Assembly: GCA_027492275.1 (NCBI GenBank) | Contig: JAPUFC010000085.1 | Location: forward strand, 62,001 to 126,000 | Direction: 5' to 3' | DNA: 64,000 nucleotides | Source of the DNA: Mesorhizobium sp. | GTDB lineage: Bacteria; Pseudomonadota; Alphaproteobacteria; Rhizobiales; Rhizobiaceae | In this document: piece after piece, positions 56,453 through 64,000 of the stretch | How positions within the stretch are numbered: the first letter of the stretch is position 1 | Layout: the number at the start of each line of letters is the position of its first letter | The notes under the pieces: generated by a model | The model's input: only the letters and a program-made list of their open reading frames with translations | Database searches by the model: none | Told to the model about the DNA's origin: nothing | Program-made: the position numbers and the translations under genes

Positions 56453-56462
56453 CGCGGCGCTG

Positions 56463-56491
56463 AGATAGGCGGCCCCGCGCGCGATGTCAAG
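56463..56491 (-). promoter_or_regulatory. Heat-shock sigma32 (RpoH)-type promoter of groESL
   Basis: On the minus strand CTTGAC (56491-56486), 16 nt, then CCTATCT (56469-56463), close to the alphaproteobacterial RpoH consensus CTTGAC-N17-CYTATNT. It lies directly upstream of CIRCE. Together they indicate positive RpoH and negative HrcA control. Confidence 0.75.
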
Positions 56492-56611
56492 AAAGAGCCA
56501 TCGTGTTTTATCATCTTCCAAGCAGGCCTGCCGGCGGCGCGCGCCCCGCGCTTCCTGCAAGGCAGCCATGCGGCATTCTCATGGAAGAAGGCTGGCAGGC
56601 GCGATTGAATC

Positions 56612-56641
56612 ATAAGCACGCTTATAATATATGGCGCTTAT
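56612..56641 (+). promoter_or_regulatory. Candidate MarR operator overlapping TATAAT
   Basis: ATAAGC-AC-GCTTAT (56612-56625) is a perfect inverted repeat that overlaps a consensus TATAAT at 56623-56628. A further GCTTAT half-site lies at 56636-56641 on the start codon. This suits autorepression by the MarR-type protein encoded next. No good -35 element is visible. Confidence 0.55.
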
Positions 56642-57119
56642 GACGACGGCAGGCATCGAACGACTGGGCTTCATCATTCATGACGCGGCCCGCCTCATGC
56701 GCAAGCGCTTCGAGCAGCGCGGCGCCGAGCACGGCCTGTCGGCCGCGCAGTGGCGGCTGCTGGCGCGCGTGGTGAAGGAGCCGGGCGTGTCGCAGGTGCG
56801 GCTCGCCGAGCTCCTCGAGGTCGAGCCGATCAGCGTTTCGCGCCTGGTCGACCGCATGGAGGAGGCAGGCTGGATCGAGCGCCGCGCCGACCCCGCCGAC
56901 CGCCGCGTCCGCACCATCCACCCGACGCCGCGCAGCACGCAGGCCTTCAACAGCATCAAGAGCGTCGCGGGCGAGGTCTATGAGGAAGCGCTGGCCGGCC
57001 TGGCGGCCGAAAAGCGCCGCACTCTGGTCGAGGGATTGAACACCATCATCGCCAATCTGGCCGACGGCGAAAGCTGCCAGGCGGGACGGGGCGAGCAGAA
57101 GGAAGAGAACGCAGCATGA
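56640..57119 (+). CDS. MarR family transcriptional regulator
   Basis: The roughly 159-residue winged-helix dimeric repressor contains HGLSAAQWRLLARVVKEPGV, QVRLAELLEVEPISVSRLVDRMEEAGW (recognition helix) and the wing RRADPADRRVRTIHPT. The ATG at 56640 is preferred because a TATAAT box ends only 11 bp before it; an in-frame ATG at 56631 also exists. Neither has a ribosome-binding site, which suggests a leaderless or near-leaderless message. It overlaps emrA by 4 bp and so controls the efflux pump operon. Confidence 0.92.
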   Translation: MTTAGIERLGFIIHDAARLMRKRFEQRGAEHGLSAAQWRLLARVVKEPGVSQVRLAELLEVEPISVSRLVDRMEEAGWIERRADPADRRVRTIHPTPRSTQAFNSIKSVAGEVYEEALAGLAAEKRRTLVEGLNTIIANLADGESCQAGRGEQKEENAA

Positions 57120-58336
57120 ACGCCATGTCCAGGGTCGATGAACGCGACGTCGCCGAGGTCGATCTCGAGGGGCCGGGCTCGCCGCCCGCGCCCGTCAAGC
57201 CCGCGCAGCCCGCCCCCGTGCAATCACCCGAGGTGAAGGTGCCCGCCGCCGCGCTGGCGCCCGCCGCCGAGCCGGCGCGTCGCCGCCGCTCCGGCCGCAC
57301 CCTTTTGATGCTCTCGCTGCCGCTGCTGATGGCCGCGGGCGGCGCCTATGTCTGGGTGACCGGCGGCCGCTACGAGGAGACCGAAAACGCCAATCTGCGC
57401 CTCGCCAAGGTGACGATCACCTCCGAGGCGACCGGCCGCATCGTCGAATCCCACGTCGCCGACAACGCGCGCGTCGCCAGCGGCGACGTGCTGTTCGTGG
57501 TCGATTCCGAGCCCTATCGCATCGCGCTGGCGCAAGCCGACGCCTCGCTCGCCGCCGCGCGTCTCAAGGTCGAGCAGCTCAGGGCCGCCTACAGCCAGGC
57601 CGTGGCCGAGCAGCGCGTCGCAGGCGGGCAGCTCGACTACGCCCGCTCGCAGTTCGAGCGCGCCATCGATCTCGCCGCCAAGGGCATCAGCGCGCGCTCC
57701 GCGCTGGACGAGGCGCGCCGCGACCTCGACAAGGCGCAGGCCGAGAACGTCGCCGCCGGACAGGCGGTCGAGAGCGCCCGCGCCGCGCTGGGCGGCGACA
57801 TCGCCGTCGAGACCGACCGGCATCCCTCCGTGCTCGCCGCCCTGTCGGCGCGCGACAAGGCGGCCTACGATCTCGCGCAGACGACCGTTCGCGCGCCCGC
57901 CGACGGAATCGTGGCACAGGCCTCGTCCTTCAAGGTCGGACAGTTCGTTTCGCCCGGCACGCCGCTGTTCAGCCTTGTCGAGACCGGCGACCTGTGGATC
58001 GAGGCGAATTTCAAGGAGACGCAGCTCACGCATGTGCAGCCCGGCCAGAAAGCCGAGGTGGAGCTCGACACCTATCCGGGCCGCGCCTTCGAGGCGACGG
58101 TGCAGAGCATCGGCGCGGGCACCGGCGCGGAATTCTCGCTGCTGCCGGCGCAGAACGCCACCGGCAACTGGGTCAAGGTCACGCAGCGCATCCCCGTGCG
58201 TCTGAAGCTCGACGCCGACGAGGTGCCCGTCGCGCTCAGCACCGGCATGAGCGCGACGGTGACGGTGGACACCGGCAAGGCGCGCGGCTTCGGCGCGCTC
58301 GGCGGCTGGTTCGGCACCGCCAACGCGGCCGAGTAG
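57116..58336 (+). CDS. emrA: HlyD/EmrA-type membrane fusion protein
   Basis: Periplasmic adaptor of a tripartite efflux pump, 406 residues. It has a Pro/Ala-rich cytoplasmic head (about 1-58), a single membrane helix (about 60-82) and a barrel-sandwich half-motif ITSEATGRIVESHVADN. A coiled-coil hairpin follows (about 130-235; SLAAARLKVEQLRAAY), then the second lipoyl half TTVRAPADGIVAQ, and a beta-barrel domain. The ATG overlaps the MarR gene stop (ATGA). Its partner EmrB follows after 70 bp. No outer-membrane TolC gene is nearby. Confidence 0.93.
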   Translation: MNAMSRVDERDVAEVDLEGPGSPPAPVKPAQPAPVQSPEVKVPAAALAPAAEPARRRRSGRTLLMLSLPLLMAAGGAYVWVTGGRYEETENANLRLAKVTITSEATGRIVESHVADNARVASGDVLFVVDSEPYRIALAQADASLAAARLKVEQLRAAYSQAVAEQRVAGGQLDYARSQFERAIDLAAKGISARSALDEARRDLDKAQAENVAAGQAVESARAALGGDIAVETDRHPSVLAALSARDKAAYDLAQTTVRAPADGIVAQASSFKVGQFVSPGTPLFSLVETGDLWIEANFKETQLTHVQPGQKAEVELDTYPGRAFEATVQSIGAGTGAEFSLLPAQNATGNWVKVTQRIPVRLKLDADEVPVALSTGMSATVTVDTGKARGFGALGGWFGTANAAE

Positions 58337-58406
58337 CGCAGAGAGGATCCGCAAGGCCGCGCCCGCCGTCGCCGAGCGCGGATACTGACCGCAGGTACGA
58401 CCGACC

Positions 58407-59939
58407 ATGTCCGCCCCCACCAACCACGCCGACATTCCGCATCGCGGGCTGATCACCCTGTCGATCATGCTGGCGACGATCATGCAGGTGCTCGACACCA
58501 CCATCGCCAACGTGGCGCTGCCGTCGATGACCGGCGACCTCGGCGCCTCGCAGGACACGATCAACTGGGTCCTGACCTCCTACATCGTGGCCGCCGCCAT
58601 CATGACGCCGGTGACGGGCTGGCTGTCGGACCGGTTCGGCCGCAAGGAGCTTTTCCTGGCCTCGATCGTCGGCTTCACCACCGCCTCGGTGCTGTGCGCC
58701 GGCGCGTGGAGCCTGGAGACGATGGTGGCGTTCCGCCTTCTCCAGGGCGTCTTCGGCGCGGCCATCGTGCCGCTGTCCCAGACCTTCCTGCTCGACATCA
58801 ACCCGAAGGAACGCCACGGCCAGGCCATGGCCATGTGGGGCGCGGGCATCATGGTCGGCCCCATCATCGGCCCGACGCTCGGCGGCTGGCTGACCGAAAG
58901 CTTCAACTGGCGCTGGGTGTTCCTCATCAACCTGCCGGTCGGCATCATCGCCTTTCTCGGCTGCGCCGCTTACCTGCCGGCTGTGGCGAAGCGCCTGCGC
59001 GGCTTCGACTTCTTCGGCTTCGCCATGCTGTCGCTCGGCGTCGGCGCGCTCCAGTTGATGCTGGACAGGGGCGGCGAGGTGGACTGGTTCTCCTCCATCG
59101 AGATCTGGATCGAGCTGGCGCTGTCGATCACGGGCTTCTGGGTCTTCGTGGTTCATCTGGCCACGTCGAAGAACACCTTCATCGACCGCCACATCTTCCT
59201 GGACCGCAATTTCGCGACCGGGCTGGTCTTCATCTTCGTCATCGGCATCATCCTGCTGGCGAGCCTGGCGCTGCTGCCGCCGATGCTGTCGCGCATCTTC
59301 AACCACCCCGTCATCACCACCGGCATCGTCATGGCGCCGCGCGGGGTGGGCACGATGGTTTCGATGATCCTCGTCGGGCGGCTGGTGCGGTTCGTCGACC
59401 CGCGCTATCTGGTCGTCGCCGGCCTGCTGCTGACCGCGACCTCGCTGTACCACATGACCGGTTTCACGCCGCAGATGGACGATACCGGCATCATCGTCAG
59501 CGGCATCGTGCAGGGCCTCGGCCTCGGGCTGGTTTTCGTGCCGCTGTCGACGGTGGCCTTCGCCACGCTGGACCCGAGATACCGCACCGACGCGGCGAGC
59601 CTTTTCAGCCTCGTGCGCAACATCGGCTCGTCCATCGGCATCTCGATCGTCTCGGTGCTTCTGACGCGCAACGTGCAGGTCAACCACCAGGAGCTGTCGG
59701 CCTTCATAAACCCGTTCAACCCGATGCTGAGGGCGGCCTCGCCGGCCGCCGCCGCGGGCGATCCCGCGGCGCTGTCGCAGATCGACGGCCTGGTCAACAT
59801 CCAGGCGCTGATGATCTCCTACGTCAACGATTTCAAGCTGATGATGATCGTGACGCTGGCGGCGATCCCGTTGGTGTTCCTGCTGCGCAGGCCGCGCGCC
59901 GCGGCTCCGGCAGCCGCTGGCGCCGCCCACATGGACTGA
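58407..59939 (+). CDS. emrB: DHA2 family MFS multidrug efflux permease (EmrB-like)
   Basis: The 510-residue, 14-helix drug:proton antiporter has the DHA motif LDTTIANVALPSM in helix 1. Motif A, GWLSDRFGRKELF, sits between helices 2 and 3, and the antiporter motif C is MVGPIIGPTLGGWLTE. It forms the MarR-EmrA-EmrB operon. Substrates are likely hydrophobic or uncoupler-type compounds, by analogy only. It converges with the TadG-like gene, 15 bp apart. Confidence 0.94.
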   Translation: MSAPTNHADIPHRGLITLSIMLATIMQVLDTTIANVALPSMTGDLGASQDTINWVLTSYIVAAAIMTPVTGWLSDRFGRKELFLASIVGFTTASVLCAGAWSLETMVAFRLLQGVFGAAIVPLSQTFLLDINPKERHGQAMAMWGAGIMVGPIIGPTLGGWLTESFNWRWVFLINLPVGIIAFLGCAAYLPAVAKRLRGFDFFGFAMLSLGVGALQLMLDRGGEVDWFSSIEIWIELALSITGFWVFVVHLATSKNTFIDRHIFLDRNFATGLVFIFVIGIILLASLALLPPMLSRIFNHPVITTGIVMAPRGVGTMVSMILVGRLVRFVDPRYLVVAGLLLTATSLYHMTGFTPQMDDTGIIVSGIVQGLGLGLVFVPLSTVAFATLDPRYRTDAASLFSLVRNIGSSIGISIVSVLLTRNVQVNHQELSAFINPFNPMLRAASPAAAAGDPAALSQIDGLVNIQALMISYVNDFKLMMIVTLAAIPLVFLLRRPRAAAPAAAGAAHMD

Positions 59940-59954
59940 GGCGGCGCCTGCCGG

Positions 59955-61844
59955 TCAGCCGACGATTCGCAGGTTCGACAGCTCGTCGGCGATCTCCTTG
60001 AACTTCTCGGCGAGGTTGCCGCCGGTCGCGTTCCAGTAGAGCTTGGCGGGCTTCGTCGCGTCGGCCGGGTCCTTGCGGAAGCGCGAGTCCGAGGAGCAGC
60101 CCTTGAGCGCGTCCATCTGCGCCTTCTCCGTGCTGTTGCTGGCGCTGAGGTCGAGCGAGACGGTCAGCACCAGCAGTCCCGCCGCCTTGGCATTGGTGCA
60201 CAGCGTGGTGAACTGGGCGTTGAGGGCCTTGGTGTAGTTGTCGTTGGAATAGTCGCTGCTCGACACGCTGGTGTCCTGGAAGATGCGCGGCTTGCTGTAT
60301 CCCGGCGTGTTGCGCCCCGCATAGCCGTAGGCCGAATAGGTCGACTTGTTCGAGGCGAGGTCGTTGTAGCCGAGCGAGGAGGGCGTGTAGTAGGTGTTGG
60401 CGCCGTCGGTGAGCACGATGACGACCTTGTCGTTGCCTTTCTCCGATTCCGCCCGGCCCTCGGTGAACGGCGAGCCGCTGGAAACCACGCGCCATCCCCA
60501 CGCCATCCCCTCCGGCACGTTGGTCGCGCCGTTCGACTGCATGGCGTCGATGGCGGTCTTGATCTTGGTCACGCCGGCCGCGTTGCTGACGTCGGTCAGC
60601 GGGGTGATGGGCGTCGTCGTGCAGCTCGCGTTGGGACCGCCGCTGCCCGTGGCCGCAGCCGTGCCGCTGGGCGCGGGCGTGTAGTATTTCGGCGTGTAGG
60701 TCTGGCGGGTCCGGTCGTTGGAACTCGTCGTGTCGTCCGCCCACCAGTTGGCCTCGGCATAGCGGCGGCTGCCGTCGCGATTGTCCGTCTCGTCGGCCGC
60801 GAACATCGGCACGAAGAACGTCGCCGGCGTCGTGGAGGACGCCGGCGCGTCGTTGGTGTTGTACGGGCTCGGGCGCGCCTCAACGCAGCCGCCCCAGCTC
60901 GCATAGCTGCCGTAGACGGGCACGTCCGTGTAGACGGGCGTGCAGGTCGTTCTCCTGTTTCGGGTGGTGCAGGTCTCGCCGGTCTGCACGCTCCGCGTGC
61001 CGGTCTGGCGCTGAAGGTCCTGGTAGAGCTGGAAGCGGGTCATCTTCTGCCCGTTCTGGTCGCCCCATTTGGAGCCCTTCTTGTACCAGATGTCGCCGAT
61101 CTTCTGCACCTTCCAGTCGGTGAAGTTGAACGCCGACCAGTCGAAGTTCTCGTGGTGCACCGGCGAGATGCCGTCCCGGTCCATCCAGCTCTCGCTCTCC
61201 TTGTCCGCCCCGATGTTGACGGAGGCGGCGAAGGGCACGACGGCGAACTGCACCGGCTTGGGAAGCTGCTTCATCTGCGCCGATTGCGCCGCAAGCGTGT
61301 CGACAAGCTGCTTGGCCGCCTCCTTGAGCAGCACCATCCGCTTCTTGCCGGAACCGGTGCCGGTGTAGTCCATGGAGCCCGAATTATCGAGCACCAGCGC
61401 TACCTCCAGCGTGTTCTTCAGCCGGATTTCCGTGCTTGCGGAAATGTTGAGCCGGCCGGGGTCCGAAGCGCCGAGCAGGTAGGCCGCGGCAGGCAGGAAA
61501 TAGGGATCGTACTTCAGCTCGGCCGACAGTTTGAGGGTGCCGCCGCCGGTGTTGTTGGCCGGCAGCACGACGTTCAGCGTCGTGTTAGCGGGGTCGATAT
61601 GGTTGAGATTGGCTTCGAAGAAATCCTTGGCGTAGGCCTTGGCCTGCGTATCGGAAGCCCCCTCGACGATGCGCCGCGCGGTGGCGATGCCGGCCGCGTC
61701 GAGCGCGCCCAGCGCCTCGTGCCGCTGCTTCGACATCTCGGAAAAGTCGACCGACAGCGCCAGCACGCCCGAGATGGGCAGCATGGCGGCGGCGGTGAAG
61801 AGGGTGTAGTTCCCTCGCTTGTCCTGCCAGAAACGGCGCAGCAT
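59955..61844 (-). CDS. TadG-like pilus-assembly protein with von Willebrand A domain
   Basis: The product is about 629 residues. The N-terminal class-IVb-prepilin-like stretch LRRFWQDKRGNYTLF is followed by one hydrophobic segment, as in TadE/TadG proteins. A vWA domain begins near residue 170 with an intact MIDAS motif, DNSGSM, and KVVIVLTDGANTYY later. A long central insertion (about 250-430) is rich in Thr, Ser, Asn, Tyr and Trp, with several cysteines. The start is uncertain: 61844, 61883 and 61937 are in frame without clear ribosome-binding sites. It stands alone, with no other tad genes in the window. Confidence 0.85.
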   Translation of the reverse strand: MLRRFWQDKRGNYTLFTAAAMLPISGVLALSVDFSEMSKQRHEALGALDAAGIATARRIVEGASDTQAKAYAKDFFEANLNHIDPANTTLNVVLPANNTGGGTLKLSAELKYDPYFLPAAAYLLGASDPGRLNISASTEIRLKNTLEVALVLDNSGSMDYTGTGSGKKRMVLLKEAAKQLVDTLAAQSAQMKQLPKPVQFAVVPFAASVNIGADKESESWMDRDGISPVHHENFDWSAFNFTDWKVQKIGDIWYKKGSKWGDQNGQKMTRFQLYQDLQRQTGTRSVQTGETCTTRNRRTTCTPVYTDVPVYGSYASWGGCVEARPSPYNTNDAPASSTTPATFFVPMFAADETDNRDGSRRYAEANWWADDTTSSNDRTRQTYTPKYYTPAPSGTAAATGSGGPNASCTTTPITPLTDVSNAAGVTKIKTAIDAMQSNGATNVPEGMAWGWRVVSSGSPFTEGRAESEKGNDKVVIVLTDGANTYYTPSSLGYNDLASNKSTYSAYGYAGRNTPGYSKPRIFQDTSVSSSDYSNDNYTKALNAQFTTLCTNAKAAGLLVLTVSLDLSASNSTEKAQMDALKGCSSDSRFRKDPADATKPAKLYWNATGGNLAEKFKEIADELSNLRIVG

Positions 61845-62065
61845 CGTCTCGATAATCCCGACGTCATATTTCTTTCGGCTCATATACGCGGCAATCCGTG
61901 AATTCCGGGTTGGGAACTTTGCTGCAAATCTCATCATCGCCGCCACGGCCTGTTAACCACGGCCGCGTTCCCGGACCGGGCGAAAGCTGGTGACAGCCTC
62001 GGGCGGTTCGGATAAGTCCGGGCCAGACGTCGCGGGCCGCAACGGCCCGACAATGAAGGATGCCG

Positions 62066-62926
62066 ATGGCCGAAGTGCCCAGAATCGTGAACGCGCTGGA
62101 GGAGGCCTCCGCCGGCTACTCGGCGATCCTGTGCGACGTCTGGGGCGTGCTGCACAACGGCGTCAGCCATTTCGCGGCCGCCGCCACGGCCCTGGCGCGG
62201 GCGCGCGACGCGGGCATCCCGGTCGTCCTCGTCACCAATTCGCCGCGCCTCAACGGCGAGGTCGCCGCGCAGATGGACACGCTCGGCGTGCCGAGGACGA
62301 GCTGGGACCGCATCGTCACCTCCGGCGACGTGACGCGCGCGCTCATCGCGTCCGGCCCGCGCCGCGTCTTCCACATCGGACCCGATCGCGACCTGACGCT
62401 CTATGACGGGCTCGACGTGGAGGTGGTCGAGGAGTTCGAGGCCTCCGCCGCCGTCAGCACGGGCCTGTTCGACGACGAGACGGAAACGCCGCAGGACTAC
62501 GAGCAGATGCTGCGCCGGCTGCGCGCGAGGGACCTTCCCTTCATCTGCGCCAACCCCGACATCGCCGTCGAGCGCGGCGACAGGATGATCTGGTGCGCGG
62601 GCGCGCTGGCGCGCGACTACGCCCGGCTTGGCGGGCGCACGCTGGTGGCCGGAAAGCCGCACGCGCCGATCTACGCGGCATCGCTCGACGCTGCCTCGGA
62701 GCTGGCCGGCCGGCCGCTGGAGCGCGGCGAGGTGCTAGCCATCGGCGACGGCATGCTGACCGACGTGAAGGGCGCCAGCGACAACGGGCTGGACGTGCTT
62801 TACATCAGCGGCGGCCTCCATGCGCGCGAATACGGCAGCGTGGACGCGCCCGACGCCGAGCGGCTTTCCGCCTTCCTCGACCGGCACGGCTTCCGCCCCG
62901 TGGCCGTGATGCCACGGCTGCGTTAG
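62066..62926 (+). CDS. HAD-IIA family hydrolase (TIGR01459)
   Basis: The roughly 286-residue NagD-like phosphatase superfamily member has motif I AILCDVWGVLHNG, motif II VVLVTNSPR, LVAGKPHAPIY with the motif III lysine and motif IV AIGDGMLTDVKGA. The second motif-I aspartate (DxD) is replaced by Trp, as in this subfamily (DVWG). Substrate unknown. AAGGA is 6 nt before the ATG at 62066; an ATG at 62060 directly abuts it. It is 13 bp upstream of ribF, a common pairing in Rhizobiales. Confidence 0.9.
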   Translation: MAEVPRIVNALEEASAGYSAILCDVWGVLHNGVSHFAAAATALARARDAGIPVVLVTNSPRLNGEVAAQMDTLGVPRTSWDRIVTSGDVTRALIASGPRRVFHIGPDRDLTLYDGLDVEVVEEFEASAAVSTGLFDDETETPQDYEQMLRRLRARDLPFICANPDIAVERGDRMIWCAGALARDYARLGGRTLVAGKPHAPIYAASLDAASELAGRPLERGEVLAIGDGMLTDVKGASDNGLDVLYISGGLHAREYGSVDAPDAERLSAFLDRHGFRPVAVMPRLR

Positions 62927-62939
62927 GCTGCGGAACGCC

Positions 62940-63920
62940 ATGGCCGCCATCCTGCGCCTCCGGGACGACGATCCGCTGCCCGCATCGCTGCGCGGCGGAG
63001 TGGTCGCGATCGGCAATTTCGACGGCGTGCATCGCGGCCACCAGGCGGTGCTGGCCGAGGCGCGCCGGATCGCCGGCGGCACCGGCGCGCCGGCGCTGGC
63101 GATGACCTTCGATCCGCATCCGCGCAAGGTGTTCCGCCCGGACGTGCCCCTGTTCGTGCTGACGCCGCCGGCCGACAAGGCGCGGCTTCTGGCCAGCCTG
63201 GGTTTCACGGCCATGGTCGAGAAAAGCTTCGACAGGGATTTCGCCGCCCTGTCGGCGGAGGAGTTCGTGACCGAGATTCTCGTCCGGCGGCTCGGCATCC
63301 GCCATGCCGTCACCGGCTTCGATTTCCATTTCGGCAGGATGCGCGGCGGCGGCCCGGCCTTCCTCATGGCGGCCGGCGAGCGGCTGGGGTTCCAGGTGAC
63401 GCTGGTCGACGCCTTCCGCGACGAGAACGGCGAGGTGATCTCCTGCAGCCGCATCCGGGTGTTGCTGGAGGACGGCGAGGTGGTGGCCGCCGCCGGCCTG
63501 CTCGGCTACCGCTACACGGTCGGCGGCGTTGTGCAGGGGGGCAGGAAGCTCGGCCGCACGATCGGCTTTCCCACCGCCAACATCCGCCTGCCCGACGATG
63601 TCGCGCTTCACCACGGCATCTACGCGGTGCGCTTCCGCCGTCCGGATGGCACGCTGCATGACGGCGTCGCCAGCTTCGGCCTGCGCCCCACGGTCGAGGC
63701 GGCGGGCGTACCGCTTCTGGAGACCTATCTATTCGATTTCTCCGGCGACCTCTACGGCGAGGCCTGCCAGGTGTCGTTCTTCGGCTTCCTGCGCGGCGAG
63801 GAGAAGTTCGCCTCGCTCGACGCGCTGACGGCGCAGATCGGCCGCGACGCCGAGGAGGCGCGGGCGCTCATGTCCGGCGTCGCGCCGCTGTCGCGGCTCG
63901 ACGGGGAGGTCTGCTTCTGA
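62940..63920 (+). CDS. ribF: Bifunctional riboflavin kinase / FAD synthetase
   Basis: Makes FMN and then FAD. The 326-residue protein has an N-terminal FAD synthetase (nucleotidyltransferase) domain with IGNFDGVHRGHQAVL and MTFDPHPRKVF, then ISCSRIRVLLEDGEV. The C-terminal riboflavin kinase has KLGRTIGFPTANIRLP and HGIYAVRF. Co-directional with and close to the HAD gene. In relatives ileS often follows; here a convergent gene intervenes. Confidence 0.96.
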   Translation: MAAILRLRDDDPLPASLRGGVVAIGNFDGVHRGHQAVLAEARRIAGGTGAPALAMTFDPHPRKVFRPDVPLFVLTPPADKARLLASLGFTAMVEKSFDRDFAALSAEEFVTEILVRRLGIRHAVTGFDFHFGRMRGGGPAFLMAAGERLGFQVTLVDAFRDENGEVISCSRIRVLLEDGEVVAAAGLLGYRYTVGGVVQGGRKLGRTIGFPTANIRLPDDVALHHGIYAVRFRRPDGTLHDGVASFGLRPTVEAAGVPLLETYLFDFSGDLYGEACQVSFFGFLRGEEKFASLDALTAQIGRDAEEARALMSGVAPLSRLDGEVCF

Positions 63921-63924
63921 GCCG

Positions 63925-64000
63925 CTACTTGCGCAGCGCCAGGCCGAAGGCGATGAAGGTCCAGCCCTGGAAGATCAGGTCGATGGCCAGGAAGATGCCG
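63925..64000 (-). CDS. HdeD/DUF308-like membrane protein, C-terminal fragment
   Basis: Only about 25 codons are present before the window ends; the stop TAG is at 63927-63925. The tail reads GIFLAIDLIFQGWTFIAFG then LALRK, which fits the last helix of HdeD/DUF308 acid-resistance-type membrane proteins. It converges with ribF, 4 bp apart. The assignment from such a short piece is tentative. Confidence 0.55.
   Translation of the reverse strand, partial: GIFLAIDLIFQGWTFIAFGLALRK

Overview
The window is GC-rich, tightly packed alphaproteobacterial chromosome, most likely from a Hyphomicrobiales/Phyllobacteriaceae lineage (Mesorhizobium-, Aminobacter- or Chelativorans-like). Supporting marks are the metC-aapJQMP amino-acid permease locus, HdaA, an Omp25/31-type porin, NDUFS4- and NDUFS6-like complex I accessory proteins, a HisKA_2 histidine kinase, GGAAC-type (EcfG/RpoE2-like) promoters and a CIRCE-controlled groESL. 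The assignment rests on protein motifs and gene order only. No plasmid, phage, transposase or CRISPR signature was seen.

Layout. 0-7.4 kb: end of yicC, gmk, then on the minus strand an envelope cluster lptF-lptG-lptD-surA-like-rsmA. 7.7-12.5 kb: pepA-holC-rlmJ, a secreted protein coupled to a lipoprotein RNase T2, and a GST. 12.5-18.4 kb: an outer-membrane barrel protein (-), then SDR-uvrC-pgsA-moaD-moaE-YbaY-like. 18.4-23.8 kb: a palindromic repeat, a caspase-like protein with two YARHG domains next to an M15 peptidase, ndk and a GST (-), a DinB protein, and a secreted protein with 14-residue repeats plus a collagen-like tract. 23.9-33.2 kb: an ABC-F ATPase, a molybdopterin oxidoreductase, ParDE, purN-purM (-), a CDP-alcohol phosphatidyltransferase, an AI-2E permease, hdaA and tRNA-Pro(TGG).

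33.2-46.9 kb: a sensor histidine kinase, NDUFS4-like protein, tRNA-Arg(TCT), a class III cyclase, a glycine-zipper miniprotein, metC, aapJQMP with a DUF2459 gene appended, a VOC protein, an FAD monooxygenase and a CHCC zinc-finger protein. This block lies between hdaA and ppk, which are neighbours in many relatives. 46.9-54 kb: ppk-ppx (+), then DoxX, fumC, CsbD and a TSUP permease (-). 54-56.5 kb: a candidate stress-controlled small RNA and groESL. 56.6-64 kb: a MarR-EmrA-EmrB efflux operon, a TadG-like von Willebrand protein (-), a HAD hydrolase, ribF and the 3' end of an HdeD-like gene.

The genes cover LPS transport, nucleotide and cofactor synthesis, polyphosphate turnover, amino-acid uptake, DNA repair and stress response. 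The most promising undescribed element is the short, independently terminated transcription unit at about 54.12-54.25 kb. It has a perfect EcfG-type promoter, and three other weaker sites of the same type lie in the window. Start sites were chosen by ribosome-binding sites, overlaps and family N-termini; several are uncertain and marked so.
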